Assembly (NCBI GenBank): GCA_019414205.1
Contig: DXML01000019.1
Location: 4,400-68,399, forward strand
Reading direction: 5' to 3'
DNA length: 64,000 nt
Source: Collinsella sp.
Lineage (GTDB): Bacteria > Actinomycetota > Coriobacteriia > Coriobacteriales > Coriobacteriaceae
Position 1 is the stretch's first letter, and each line of letters starts with the position of its first letter. Shown here in pieces: positions 1-7,331 of this stretch. The notes under the pieces are model-generated. The model was not told the DNA's origin. It worked only from the letters and a program-made list of their open reading frames with translations, and did not search any database. Made by a program: the position numbers and the translations under genes.

Positions 1-1806
1 CTTCCGAATGGTGAGGTCAAGGAGCTCGATTCTGCCGACGGTAACTCATATTCCTATCAGGTGGAGCCCGGCGGGACCTATACATTTGTGGCGTACTATT
101 CGCCGTTGGCGGTTGTGTACCATCTCAATGCCAGGGATGTGGACGGTAAGGTAGCCCAGCAGGGCGATTCTCTCGGCAGCCTTAAGGACGGCATCCCGCT
201 GCCAACGTATAACGTCGGCGATATCGATGCTGCAACGAACGCATACAATGCCTTCGTGGGCTGGACGGAAACTAAGCCGGTAGCTGGCAGCGGTTATGTC
301 GTTTGGTCGGACGACGTTTCCATGGTGAATAAAAGCACCGTGGTCAAGGCCCCCATGGAGTTGTATCCGGTCTACCGCGCCAGCGCGGTAAGTGTCCAAT
401 CGAATATCGATGCTAATCTGGATGATCCCTATGCCGTACGCTCCCTTGCGCGTACCGACTCTGGTGATAAGATTTCGCTGGAGGTAAAAGCTGCAACTGA
501 GGTTGTCGGCAAGGACGGCACCAAGTACGACTTTGTCGGCTGGTCGCGTGACTATACACCCGATGGCAACTACACCCTGATGACCGATGAGGAGAAGTAT
601 CCCCTCGAGGGTAATGAGCCCTTTAAGAACGTGACCTACACTGCGGTGTACAAGATTGCGCCGTATAAGGTGCGCTATCACGGTATCGACGGGTCGGTCA
701 TCTTTACGGCGACCGTCGACTCGGGCGATGAGCGCGCACAAGACGGCAAGTCCGGTTTTATCCACACGGTCGATGTCCCTAAAATGGACGAGAGCGGCAA
801 CCCCGCCTATGACAAGGACGACAACCCCGTGATGGAGCAAAAATCCGTGGCATATGACCCGGATGCCCACTCCAAGATCGTTGCGCTGCTCGATGAGCAG
901 GCGGCCGCCAATGGCGATAAGCGTGAACTCTTCTTGGAATGGCGATATGTGGGTGCCGAAGGTGCTGCGGAGGATTGGGATACGTTTAAGGATGAGCCGG
1001 TCAAGGGCGATATGGACCTGTATCCCGTGACGTATCGCGTGGTTGCCAACGATACGTCTGATGGAAAGCCCGAAAACATGACCGCGCAGCTTAAGTGGCT
1101 GTTCGATCCTTCCGCCGCCAACACCGTCGACGACGCCGCCGATAAGGCGCCGTTTAAGGTCTGCTTTGCCAAGCCGTTTATGGGAACGCAGTTGACCGTC
1201 ACGGTAACGCGGGCAAGCTACGGCCCTGGTGCAGAGGAAGCTCCCGTGGACGGCAAGTTTGTCTCGCTCTATAGTCTGGGTTCGGGTAATAGTTCGTTTG
1301 ACCTGGCCAACCGTCTGGAGTCCAAGAAGACGGGTGAAGGCGATCAAGGTGCCGGCAACGCTGTGTTTAACTTTGATCAGACTCATACGTTGACGATCGT
1401 TAAAAAGACAACCGATGCCAGTGCCATGGGACAAACGTTTCGCTTTAAGGTGACGCGAAAGATGCCGCAGGATTCTTCTGCCGAGACGCGCACGGTCGAG
1501 GTGAAAGTTGGCGAGCAACACGACGAAAACGGTGAGGTCTGCTATGTCGGCAGCGTGCAGTTTGCCGCGCCTGCGGGCGTCTATACCGTCGAGGAAGACA
1601 CAGCTTGGGCATGGCGTTACGAGGGCGAGTTGAGTACGCCGGGCAAGGTTCCCGGCAAATCTGCCGAGTTGACCATCTCGTCCGCCTCGAGCGTGGGCGA
1701 CACGGTGGTGACGTGCGTCAACACGCGCGCGAAGGACAAATGGGTCGATGGCGGTTCGCGTGCCAAGAATGTTTGGGAAAACGGCACGCTGATGAGGGAG
1801 GATTAG
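1..1806 (+). CDS. Surface/adhesin-like protein with repeat modules, 5' end outside window
   Basis: The frame is open from base 1, so the start lies upstream; at least 602 residues are visible. It contains two or three InlB-B/Flg_new-like modules, marked by the repeated pattern FVGW ... LYPVYR / YTAVYK (near bases 250-380 and 530-660), and then a Cna-B/SpaA-like beta domain (TLTIVKKTTDASA ... VEEDTAWAWRY, bases 1380-1620). Such modules are typical of secreted adhesins and pilus-like proteins of gut Actinobacteria. No C-terminal membrane anchor or LPXTG motif is present: the protein ends KNVWENGTLMRED. It may therefore be held by the products of the next two genes, which follow with 1-2 bp gaps in one operon. 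Family assignment is by pattern; exact function unknown. Confidence 0.75.
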   Translation, partial: LPNGEVKELDSADGNSYSYQVEPGGTYTFVAYYSPLAVVYHLNARDVDGKVAQQGDSLGSLKDGIPLPTYNVGDIDAATNAYNAFVGWTETKPVAGSGYVVWSDDVSMVNKSTVVKAPMELYPVYRASAVSVQSNIDANLDDPYAVRSLARTDSGDKISLEVKAATEVVGKDGTKYDFVGWSRDYTPDGNYTLMTDEEKYPLEGNEPFKNVTYTAVYKIAPYKVRYHGIDGSVIFTATVDSGDERAQDGKSGFIHTVDVPKMDESGNPAYDKDDNPVMEQKSVAYDPDAHSKIVALLDEQAAANGDKRELFLEWRYVGAEGAAEDWDTFKDEPVKGDMDLYPVTYRVVANDTSDGKPENMTAQLKWLFDPSAANTVDDAADKAPFKVCFAKPFMGTQLTVTVTRASYGPGAEEAPVDGKFVSLYSLGSGNSSFDLANRLESKKTGEGDQGAGNAVFNFDQTHTLTIVKKTTDASAMGQTFRFKVTRKMPQDSSAETRTVEVKVGEQHDENGEVCYVGSVQFAAPAGVYTVEEDTAWAWRYEGELSTPGKVPGKSAELTISSASSVGDTVVTCVNTRAKDKWVDGGSRAKNVWENGTLMRED

Positions 1807-1807
1807 G

Positions 1808-2377
1808 ATGACTAAGCGCAAGCAGATCGTCGCCCTCCTTGTGGGCGTTCTCCTTTTGGCTGGCGCTGCCGGTGCCTTCGCGTGGCTTTCGGTTACGGGT
1901 GTGCTGGTCAACGAGTTTGGCTTTGGTTCGTTGGCGCCCTCGGTGGACGAGAAACTCGATGGCAACGTGAAGAGCGACGTCACGATTACAAACAAGGGCT
2001 CGGCTCCGGCATACCTGCGTGCTGCGGTGGATATCTACTGGCAGGACCAGGATGGCGCGCGCCTGTGGGATGAGCCGGTTGCGGGAACGGACTACGTTAT
2101 TGAGCGGGGCAACGTGTCCGATGCGTCTGCTTCCAACAGCGCCTCGTCTTGGGTTGCCGCGTCCGACGGATTCTACTATTGGACATCTTCCGTTGCGCCG
2201 ATGGACAAAACCGGCGTGCTCATCAAGAGCGTGACTGAGAGGAAGGCGGATGGCAAGAACCTGGTCGTCGACATTTCGACCCAGGCAATTCAGTCCACGC
2301 CCGATGAGGCCGTGCACGACGCATGGGGTTGCTCGGTCGAGAATGACGTGCTGGTGCCGCCGCATGGAGGTGCGTAA
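1808..2377 (+). CDS. SipW-dependent-type (TasA/CalY-like) secreted protein
   Basis: A 189-residue protein with a long hydrophobic N-terminal segment (residues 7-27, KQIVALLVGVLLLAGAAGAF) followed by AWLSVTGVLVNEFGFG. This arrangement is seen in TasA/camelysin-type proteins whose alternate signal peptides are cut by SipW-like peptidases. The rest is a compact beta-rich domain with the phrase VTITNKGSAPAYLRAAVDIYW, close to what TasA-like proteins carry. The ATG overlaps the GGATG after the previous stop, so translation is probably coupled. By family it would be an extracellular fibre subunit; no SipW gene is in view. Confidence 0.65.
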   Translation: MTKRKQIVALLVGVLLLAGAAGAFAWLSVTGVLVNEFGFGSLAPSVDEKLDGNVKSDVTITNKGSAPAYLRAAVDIYWQDQDGARLWDEPVAGTDYVIERGNVSDASASNSASSWVAASDGFYYWTSSVAPMDKTGVLIKSVTERKADGKNLVVDISTQAIQSTPDEAVHDAWGCSVENDVLVPPHGGA

Positions 2378-2379
2378 GT

Positions 2380-3078
2380 ATGGCGTTCCCGATTCGTAAA
2401 GGTGTTGCGCGCTCCTTGCGTTGCATGGTCGCGGCCATTTTCTGCGTGGTCGCGCTCGCTGTTCCCGCCCGTGCGTTTGCCGATACTCCCGCGATTGCCT
2501 ATGACGGAAATGCACGTCAGCTGACGGTCTCGGGGGCGACGGACTCCTCGGGGGAGCCCGATCTGTTTTTGGCCTTTAAAGATCTGATGCCTGGCGATGT
2601 GCGTGATCAGCAGATAGAGATTCGTGCCACGGGCGTAAAATCCCAGGTGCGCGTGTTTGTACGTGCCGTTGTCGATCACGAGACGGCACATATGCTGTCT
2701 CCCATCACCTTAACGGCGACTGTGGGCGATGCCTCTGCAGGTTGGCTCCAGACAGGAACACCGGGCAGCGTGTTCGCCTATCCCACGGAAATCGCCACGT
2801 TTACGAGCGATGGCAGCACGGTGCTTAATCTGCAGCTAAGCGTTCCGACGTCGGTGGGCAACGAGCTTGCCGATGCAAACAAGACCATTCGCTGGGAAAT
2901 CACCGCCGAGGACGATGGCGAGAAGATCCCCGTGCAGCCTGCTGGCAGAAAGAAGCCCGGCTTGCTTGGTCTGGTGGCAACAGGCGACAACACGCTCACG
3001 TTGCTTTTGGTGTTGCTGACGCTTGCAATCATCGCATTTATAGCCGCGCTTCTTTTGTCCCGGAGGGATAAGCGCTAG
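2380..3078 (+). CDS. Membrane- or wall-anchored surface protein with variant sorting signal
   Basis: 232 residues: a signal peptide (residues 12-33, ending ARAFA), a beta-rich ectodomain, a linker rich in Pro/Lys (KIPVQPAGRKKPG), the pentapeptide LVATG at about residue 199, a hydrophobic helix and the basic tail SRRDKR. That order is the classical cell-wall sorting architecture, with LVATG in place of LPXTG; LAXTG-like variants are known for class E sortases of high-GC Gram-positives. It starts 2 bp after the preceding gene and ends the operon. It is probably an anchor or accessory subunit of the fibre. It could also be a plain C-terminally anchored membrane protein. Confidence 0.6.
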   Translation: MAFPIRKGVARSLRCMVAAIFCVVALAVPARAFADTPAIAYDGNARQLTVSGATDSSGEPDLFLAFKDLMPGDVRDQQIEIRATGVKSQVRVFVRAVVDHETAHMLSPITLTATVGDASAGWLQTGTPGSVFAYPTEIATFTSDGSTVLNLQLSVPTSVGNELADANKTIRWEITAEDDGEKIPVQPAGRKKPGLLGLVATGDNTLTLLLVLLTLAIIAFIAALLLSRRDKR

Positions 3079-3097
3079 GTTCATCTTCTAAATGAAA

Positions 3098-3224
3098 CGC
3101 CCTCCCGGGCGGCGGGCACGAAGTTCCCTGCTCTACAGTCCTGCGCAAGACAAAGGCCACATTAAGTGGCCTTCTTTGCGTGCGGAACTCGCGATGAACT
3201 TCGTGCCCGCCGCCCGGGAGGGTG
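3098..3224. repeat. Large hairpin with 28-bp arms after the surface operon
   Basis: Arms 3098-3125 and 3196-3224 are complementary at all but one position (core CCCTCCCGGGCGGCGGGCAC). A second perfect hairpin sits in the loop (AAGGCCAC ... GTGGCCTT, 3153-3173). It lies 20 bp after the last stop codon and may terminate the operon. It also contains the left arm of the larger inverted repeat of the island. Confidence 0.75.
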
Positions 3225-3741
3225 TCTCTTTATTGATAGAAGGCCTAATAAGCTGATGATTTTATGCCTGGATGTATTCGGAGTGGGACGGGCTTTCCGG
3301 ATGGGCGGGGTTTCGGAAAGTGTGTCCCAGAATCGGCGCTCAGAGTGGTCCCCACTTTCCGGTTGATGTCTTGTCCGGAAACTATGTCCCGGAATTAAGG
3401 CTTGGAACGGGATGCACTTTCCGGTTGAGAGCCTTAGCGGAAAGTGCGACCCGGAATTTACTCTTGAAGTGGGATGCGCTTTCCCAACAGGCCCTCAAGC
3501 GGAAACTGCATCCCGTTCCGAAGGCAGATTCCGGGACACACTTTCCGAATATAAAGAAGGCCACTTAATGTGGCCTTCAACTTATATATGTTGCGGATGC
3601 TTTCATGACAAGCCGCGCTTCAACACCGAGGCGTCTGCCCGGCGACGCGGAATGCAAGGTTCATCGCGAGTTCCGCACGCAAAGGAGGCCACTTAATGTG
3701 GCCTCCGTCTTGCGCAGGACTGTCCGAGCAGGGAACCTTAT
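3121..3741. repeat. Gene-free island bounded by an ~82-bp inverted repeat
   Basis: Bases 3121-3202 and the reverse complement of 3656-3740 are nearly identical: AAGTTCCCTGCTC..., then CAGTCCTGCGCAAGAC, then the palindrome GGCCACATTAAGTGGCC, then TTTGCGTGCGGAACTCGCG. A third copy of the GGCCAC-TTAA-GTGGCC palindrome is at 3557-3577. Between the arms lies the 62-bp-period palindrome array. Open frames here are short and unconvincing, and no gene is called between 3079 and 3782. Confidence 0.75.
3314..3547. repeat. Tandem array of four ~48-bp imperfect palindromes, period ~62 bp
   Basis: Units start at 3314, 3375, 3438 and 3500. Each opens with CGGAAA and closes with CTTTCCG or CTTTCCC, with inner boxes GTCCCGGAAT and GGGATGC. 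The fourth unit is inverted relative to the others: its reverse complement aligns with unit 2. Spacers of about 13 bp are also related (TTGAGAGCCTTAG-like). Units have diverged, so this is not a recent duplication. Confidence 0.7.
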
Positions 3742-3782
3742 ATGCCTCCGCTCGGACAGACGTTTCAGTTATGAGCGACCCG

Positions 3783-6083
3783 CTACTTAATCTTGGTCGT
3801 ACCCGGTGCCAGGTTGGGGTCGGTCTCGTTGGCCTCGGTCTGGAAGTGCTCGGTGTACACGTTCTTGCCGTCGCGGAACATCTCGTAGTACTGCATCTTG
3901 GCGTAATCCTCGCGCGCCTTGGTGGCGGCTGCGGCAGCGGCGTCGTCACCGGTGGCGTTGGAGGAAAGCGCCCAGCGCAGGCTGGCGTCCTCGTAGCCGA
4001 CGGAGTTGATGGCGGGCAGCGACTCGCGCAGCGTCATGTGCGCTTTCTGGTAGTCGGAGAGAGGTGCGCCGATCAGCTGCATCAGCTGGGTGGACAGATA
4101 GTTGGTGGACAGGTCGTCGACCTCGCTTGTCTGGTCGCAGCCGGCAACGTCGTAGTTGGCCCAAATGATGTAGTCGGTCTGCCACAAGCGCTCCTGGTGG
4201 GTGGCGTCATCCTCGTCGGTAAACCACTTGTCGTTGAACTTGGACGGGAAGAACGGCTGATGGTCGCCCCAGAACACCACGACCACCTTGCGATCGAGTT
4301 TGTTCAGGGCGTTGAGGAAGTAGCGCAGCGCCTGGTCGGACTGCTCAATGCACGAGACGTACTCGTCGACATCGGACAACGTGCCGTCCTCGACAGTCTT
4401 GGCGTCCAGGTCGGTCGTGTCGATGTTCAGGTGCATCTGCTTATCTGCCGGCAGTAGACCCGTATCGTAGCCCGAGTGGTTCTGCATGGTCACGTCGAAG
4501 ATAAACTGCGGATCGGCGTTCTGGTCGAGCAGCTCAAGAATCTTGTCGTAGGTAGCCTGGTCGGTCACCATACCGCGCAGGGTGTCGGCGCCCTGGAAAT
4601 CGTTGATAGACAGGAACTGGTCAAAGCCAAAGTCCTTGTAGACGTTCTCGCGGTTCCAGTTGGTCGCGTGGTTGGGGTGCATGGCCGTGGTGGAATAGCC
4701 GAGCGATTTGAATTGCTCTGCCAGGTTCCCGGTCGTTTCCATGTTGTAGATGGTGTAGGGGTACACGCCCGAGCCCAGGTTGGCCATGGAGTTGCCGGTC
4801 ATAAACTCAAACTCGGTATTGGCGGTGCCGCCGCCGTAGGCGCTCACGTAGAGCTTACCGCGGCTGAGGCAGTTGGGCAGGTTCTTAAAGTACTGCGGGC
4901 CCTCGTAGCCGGCGCGCATGTTCTGGTAGATCGACAGATCCGAGAAGGTCTCGTTCATGATGGCGATGACCGTGGGCTTCTCGCTGTCGAACTGCTCCTT
5001 TGCGGCGGCGCGCTCGTCGCTCTTGGCCGCGTCGGACTTGTCGTAGGCCTTGGCGTACTTTTTGAGCGTGGCCTTGGCATCGTCGACGGAGTAGTCGGCG
5101 GGTTTGGGCGGCTTGATGGACTGCGCTGCGCTAATGAAAGCGGGCAGGTAGCCCTCGCGCCAGTAGCTCTCGAGCGGGCGCCAGGTGTAGACGGTGATGC
5201 CGAGGGTGTTGTAGTAGTCGATAAGCGTGACGTGCGCGGTCACGCCGCCCAGGCACAGCACGGCGACGAGCAGGTTGGTGAGCAGCATGCGCTTGGCGTT
5301 GGCGGCGCCCTTCTGACGGTGCGGTGCCACCAGGCCGGCGTACTCGCATAGCAGCATGGCGATGGCGGTAAAGCCCATGGACAGCACGCAGAACAGTGAG
5401 ATCGAGAAGGTGTAGCCGGTGCCGGCGACCGCGGCGGCGGTGGAGATGGCCGAAAGGTCGCCCGGCTGGATGGGCATGGATTTAAACGTGATGACGAAGA
5501 ACTCGGCAATGCCCAGGACAAAGAGGGCAAAGGCCAGGACCGCGGGAGCTGCGCCGTGGCGCTGGAACAGGAAGAACAGGCCGACCATGAGCGTGGTGAT
5601 GATGGCCCACTCGAGCAGGATGCACAGGGGGTAGACCCAGGTAAAGTCGTGGTTGGACGAGACCTCCATGCCCAGCAGCGCAAAGACGCCGGCGAGCAGC
5701 AGGCACAAGACGGCGGCGACGAGCGGTTTGCCCACAAAGGCGCCGCGCAGGCGGGCGAGCTTGCCGGTGGGGGCGGGGGCGTCGGGCCCGGCGAACGCAA
5801 AGACGCGCGGGGCGATGCGGTCGCGGGCGATGCTGGCCCAAGCGCAGCCGGTGAGGATGGCGTTGGTCAGGATGAGCATTACGAAGGCGAGCGGCTCGTT
5901 TTGCGCGACGAGGCCAATGGCGCTCCAAATGGTCAAAAAGAGCTGGAACAGGCCGAAGGCGACGCTCCACCCAAGAGCGCTTTTGGCAACGGTGCCCGAC
6001 TGAGCGCGAATGGCCTTGGCCTCGCGCAAAACAAGGTAGACGGTCGCCGCAAGACCGACGAGCGAGATGGCGGCAGCGAACAT
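3783..6083 (-). CDS. LTA synthase family membrane sulfatase (glycerol/polyol-phosphate transferase-like)
   Basis: A 766-residue protein with an N-terminal multi-helix membrane domain (to about residue 290) and an extracellular alkaline-phosphatase/sulfatase domain. Hallmarks of the LtaS fold are in order: NETFSD with the nucleophile Thr near residue 380, GGGTANTEFEFMTG, HPNHATNWNRENVY, MQNHSGYD and VVFWGDHQPF. Family members transfer phosphoglycerol or similar groups to envelope polymers outside the membrane. The ATG at 6083 is preferred because GAGGAG lies 7 bases upstream; an in-frame GTG at 6098 overlaps that site. The gene stands alone, divergent from the nitroreductase. Longer than LtaS of Firmicutes (about 650 residues), mainly through extra N-terminal helices. 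Confidence 0.85.
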   Translation of the reverse strand: MFAAAISLVGLAATVYLVLREAKAIRAQSGTVAKSALGWSVAFGLFQLFLTIWSAIGLVAQNEPLAFVMLILTNAILTGCAWASIARDRIAPRVFAFAGPDAPAPTGKLARLRGAFVGKPLVAAVLCLLLAGVFALLGMEVSSNHDFTWVYPLCILLEWAIITTLMVGLFFLFQRHGAAPAVLAFALFVLGIAEFFVITFKSMPIQPGDLSAISTAAAVAGTGYTFSISLFCVLSMGFTAIAMLLCEYAGLVAPHRQKGAANAKRMLLTNLLVAVLCLGGVTAHVTLIDYYNTLGITVYTWRPLESYWREGYLPAFISAAQSIKPPKPADYSVDDAKATLKKYAKAYDKSDAAKSDERAAAKEQFDSEKPTVIAIMNETFSDLSIYQNMRAGYEGPQYFKNLPNCLSRGKLYVSAYGGGTANTEFEFMTGNSMANLGSGVYPYTIYNMETTGNLAEQFKSLGYSTTAMHPNHATNWNRENVYKDFGFDQFLSINDFQGADTLRGMVTDQATYDKILELLDQNADPQFIFDVTMQNHSGYDTGLLPADKQMHLNIDTTDLDAKTVEDGTLSDVDEYVSCIEQSDQALRYFLNALNKLDRKVVVVFWGDHQPFFPSKFNDKWFTDEDDATHQERLWQTDYIIWANYDVAGCDQTSEVDDLSTNYLSTQLMQLIGAPLSDYQKAHMTLRESLPAINSVGYEDASLRWALSSNATGDDAAAAAATKAREDYAKMQYYEMFRDGKNVYTEHFQTEANETDPNLAPGTTKIK

Positions 6084-6297
6084 GCTGAGACTCCTCACAA
6101 ACTTAAAACCTACGAAAGCGGGGGTTTACCCGATTGTTACCTAAATATGCACTGCATTTGCGGGCTGCGCACGACAACCAGCCATATTAACGCGCATGTG
6201 CGGCGGTGTGGCGCAATGTAGTGGCGACCTGCGCGATAATGGACGGGAATTACACGGAAACGTAAAGGCTTCTTAAAGAATTGGCGAGGATAGAGCT

Positions 6298-7173
6298 ATG
6301 GGCGAGCGGGTTTGTATGACGGGTGCCGGGCACTGCGGCGGAGCTGCGGGCGTGGATGCGAACGGTTATCCGGTCGAGACTACGGGTAACGCGGTGCTGG
6401 ACATCTTGGAGCACCGCTCGTCCACGCGTGCCTTTGCGCGCGATGACGACGACCGTCCCGTGGCGGTGACCGACGAGCAGCGGGCAGCGATTCTGCACGC
6501 GGCGAGCCGTGCGCCGTCGGCGGGCGCCATGATGATGTATTCCATCGTGAGCATCCGCGAGCAGGCCACGCTCGATCGCCTGGCCGACCTGTGCGACCAT
6601 CAGCCTATGATTGCCAAGGCGCCCTGGGCACTTATATTTGTGGTCGACTATGCCAAGTGGATCGATCTGTTTGAGCATGTGGGCTGCTTTGAGCCCGAGT
6701 TTGTAGAGCGCACGGGCAAGTCGCCCCGTCGCGCGCCGGGTCTGGGCGACTTTGCCATCGCGGCACAGGACGCCGTGATCGCCGCGCAAAATGCCGTGGT
6801 CGCCGCCGAGGCCCTGGGCCTGGGGAGCTGCTACATCGGCGATATCGTCGAGAATGCCGAGGAAGTGGCCGAGCTGCTGGATCTGCCTGCGTATACCGTG
6901 CCGCTGTCGATGCTCATCATCGGCACGCCCCGTAAGGAACGCCCGGCAATCGCGCACCCCGTGGTAAACCTGGTACACGAGGAACGCTATCGCCGCGCCG
7001 ATGCCGCGACCATGGACGCGCAGGTGGCCGAGATGGATGCGATGTTTCGCCCGCATGCCCGCGAGGTGGGGGAGCGCGTCGTGGACATCTATACCCGCAA
7101 GCACACCAGTCCCTTTATGGCCGAGATGAGTCGCTCCATGGAGTGGTGGTTCAAAAACTGGCTCGGAAAATGA
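6298..7173 (+). CDS. Nitroreductase family flavoprotein
   Basis: 291 residues with the nitroreductase signature near the N terminus (HRSSTRAF, residues 39-46; APSAGAMMMYS, 72-82) and the flavin-site segment EALGLGSCYIGDI. Members are FMN-dependent NAD(P)H oxidoreductases acting on nitro compounds, quinones or other small electrophiles; the substrate cannot be told. The C-terminal extension of about 70 residues (KHTSPFMAEMSRSMEWWFKNWLGK region) is found in a subset of anaerobe nitroreductases. The ATG at 6298 follows GAGGA; an internal ATG at 6316 is less likely. It is monocistronic, closed by the hairpin at 7175. Confidence 0.85.
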   Translation: MGERVCMTGAGHCGGAAGVDANGYPVETTGNAVLDILEHRSSTRAFARDDDDRPVAVTDEQRAAILHAASRAPSAGAMMMYSIVSIREQATLDRLADLCDHQPMIAKAPWALIFVVDYAKWIDLFEHVGCFEPEFVERTGKSPRRAPGLGDFAIAAQDAVIAAQNAVVAAEALGLGSCYIGDIVENAEEVAELLDLPAYTVPLSMLIIGTPRKERPAIAHPVVNLVHEERYRRADAATMDAQVAEMDAMFRPHAREVGERVVDIYTRKHTSPFMAEMSRSMEWWFKNWLGK

Positions 7174-7174
7174 C

Positions 7175-7209
7175 GAATGTGACAAGGGGACAGTCCCTTT
7201 GTCACATTC
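7175..7209 (+). terminator. Stop-adjacent hairpin (GTGACAAAGGGAC family)
   Basis: The arms GAATGTGACAAGGG and CCCTTTGTCACATTC form an almost perfect 14-bp stem directly after the TGA stop of the nitroreductase. There is no T-tract. Related hairpins occur at 34443, 35916 and 42527. Confidence 0.6.
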
Positions 7210-7290
7210 CATATCGCCGCGGTAGCCTAAAGACTGTATAAATCTTTATCTAGCTGGGAAAACAGTGCATTAAAACATGGGCCGATTACC

Positions 7291-7320
7291 TATAATCCCC
7301 TCGAACGTTAAAGTTGGGAG
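7291..7320 (+). promoter_or_regulatory. kup promoter -10 and ribosome binding site
   Basis: A perfect TATAAT at 7291-7296 lies 35 bp before the kup ATG. The -35 is poor (TTAAAA near 7270). GGGAGG at 7315-7320 sets the start at 7332 rather than at the in-frame TTG at 7314, which lies immediately before this site. Confidence 0.5.
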
Positions 7321-7331
7321 GAAACCGGCTT

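Noticed and set aside
3314..3547. Considered as a CRISPR array because of the regular ~62-bp period
   Set aside because: Units are long diverged palindromes, spacers are related to each other and only ~13 bp long, one unit is inverted, and no cas gene is nearby.
7210..7331. c-di-AMP (ydaO) riboswitch upstream of kup
   Set aside because: The leader after the -10 is only ~35 bases, far too short for this riboswitch, and no conserved core is seen.
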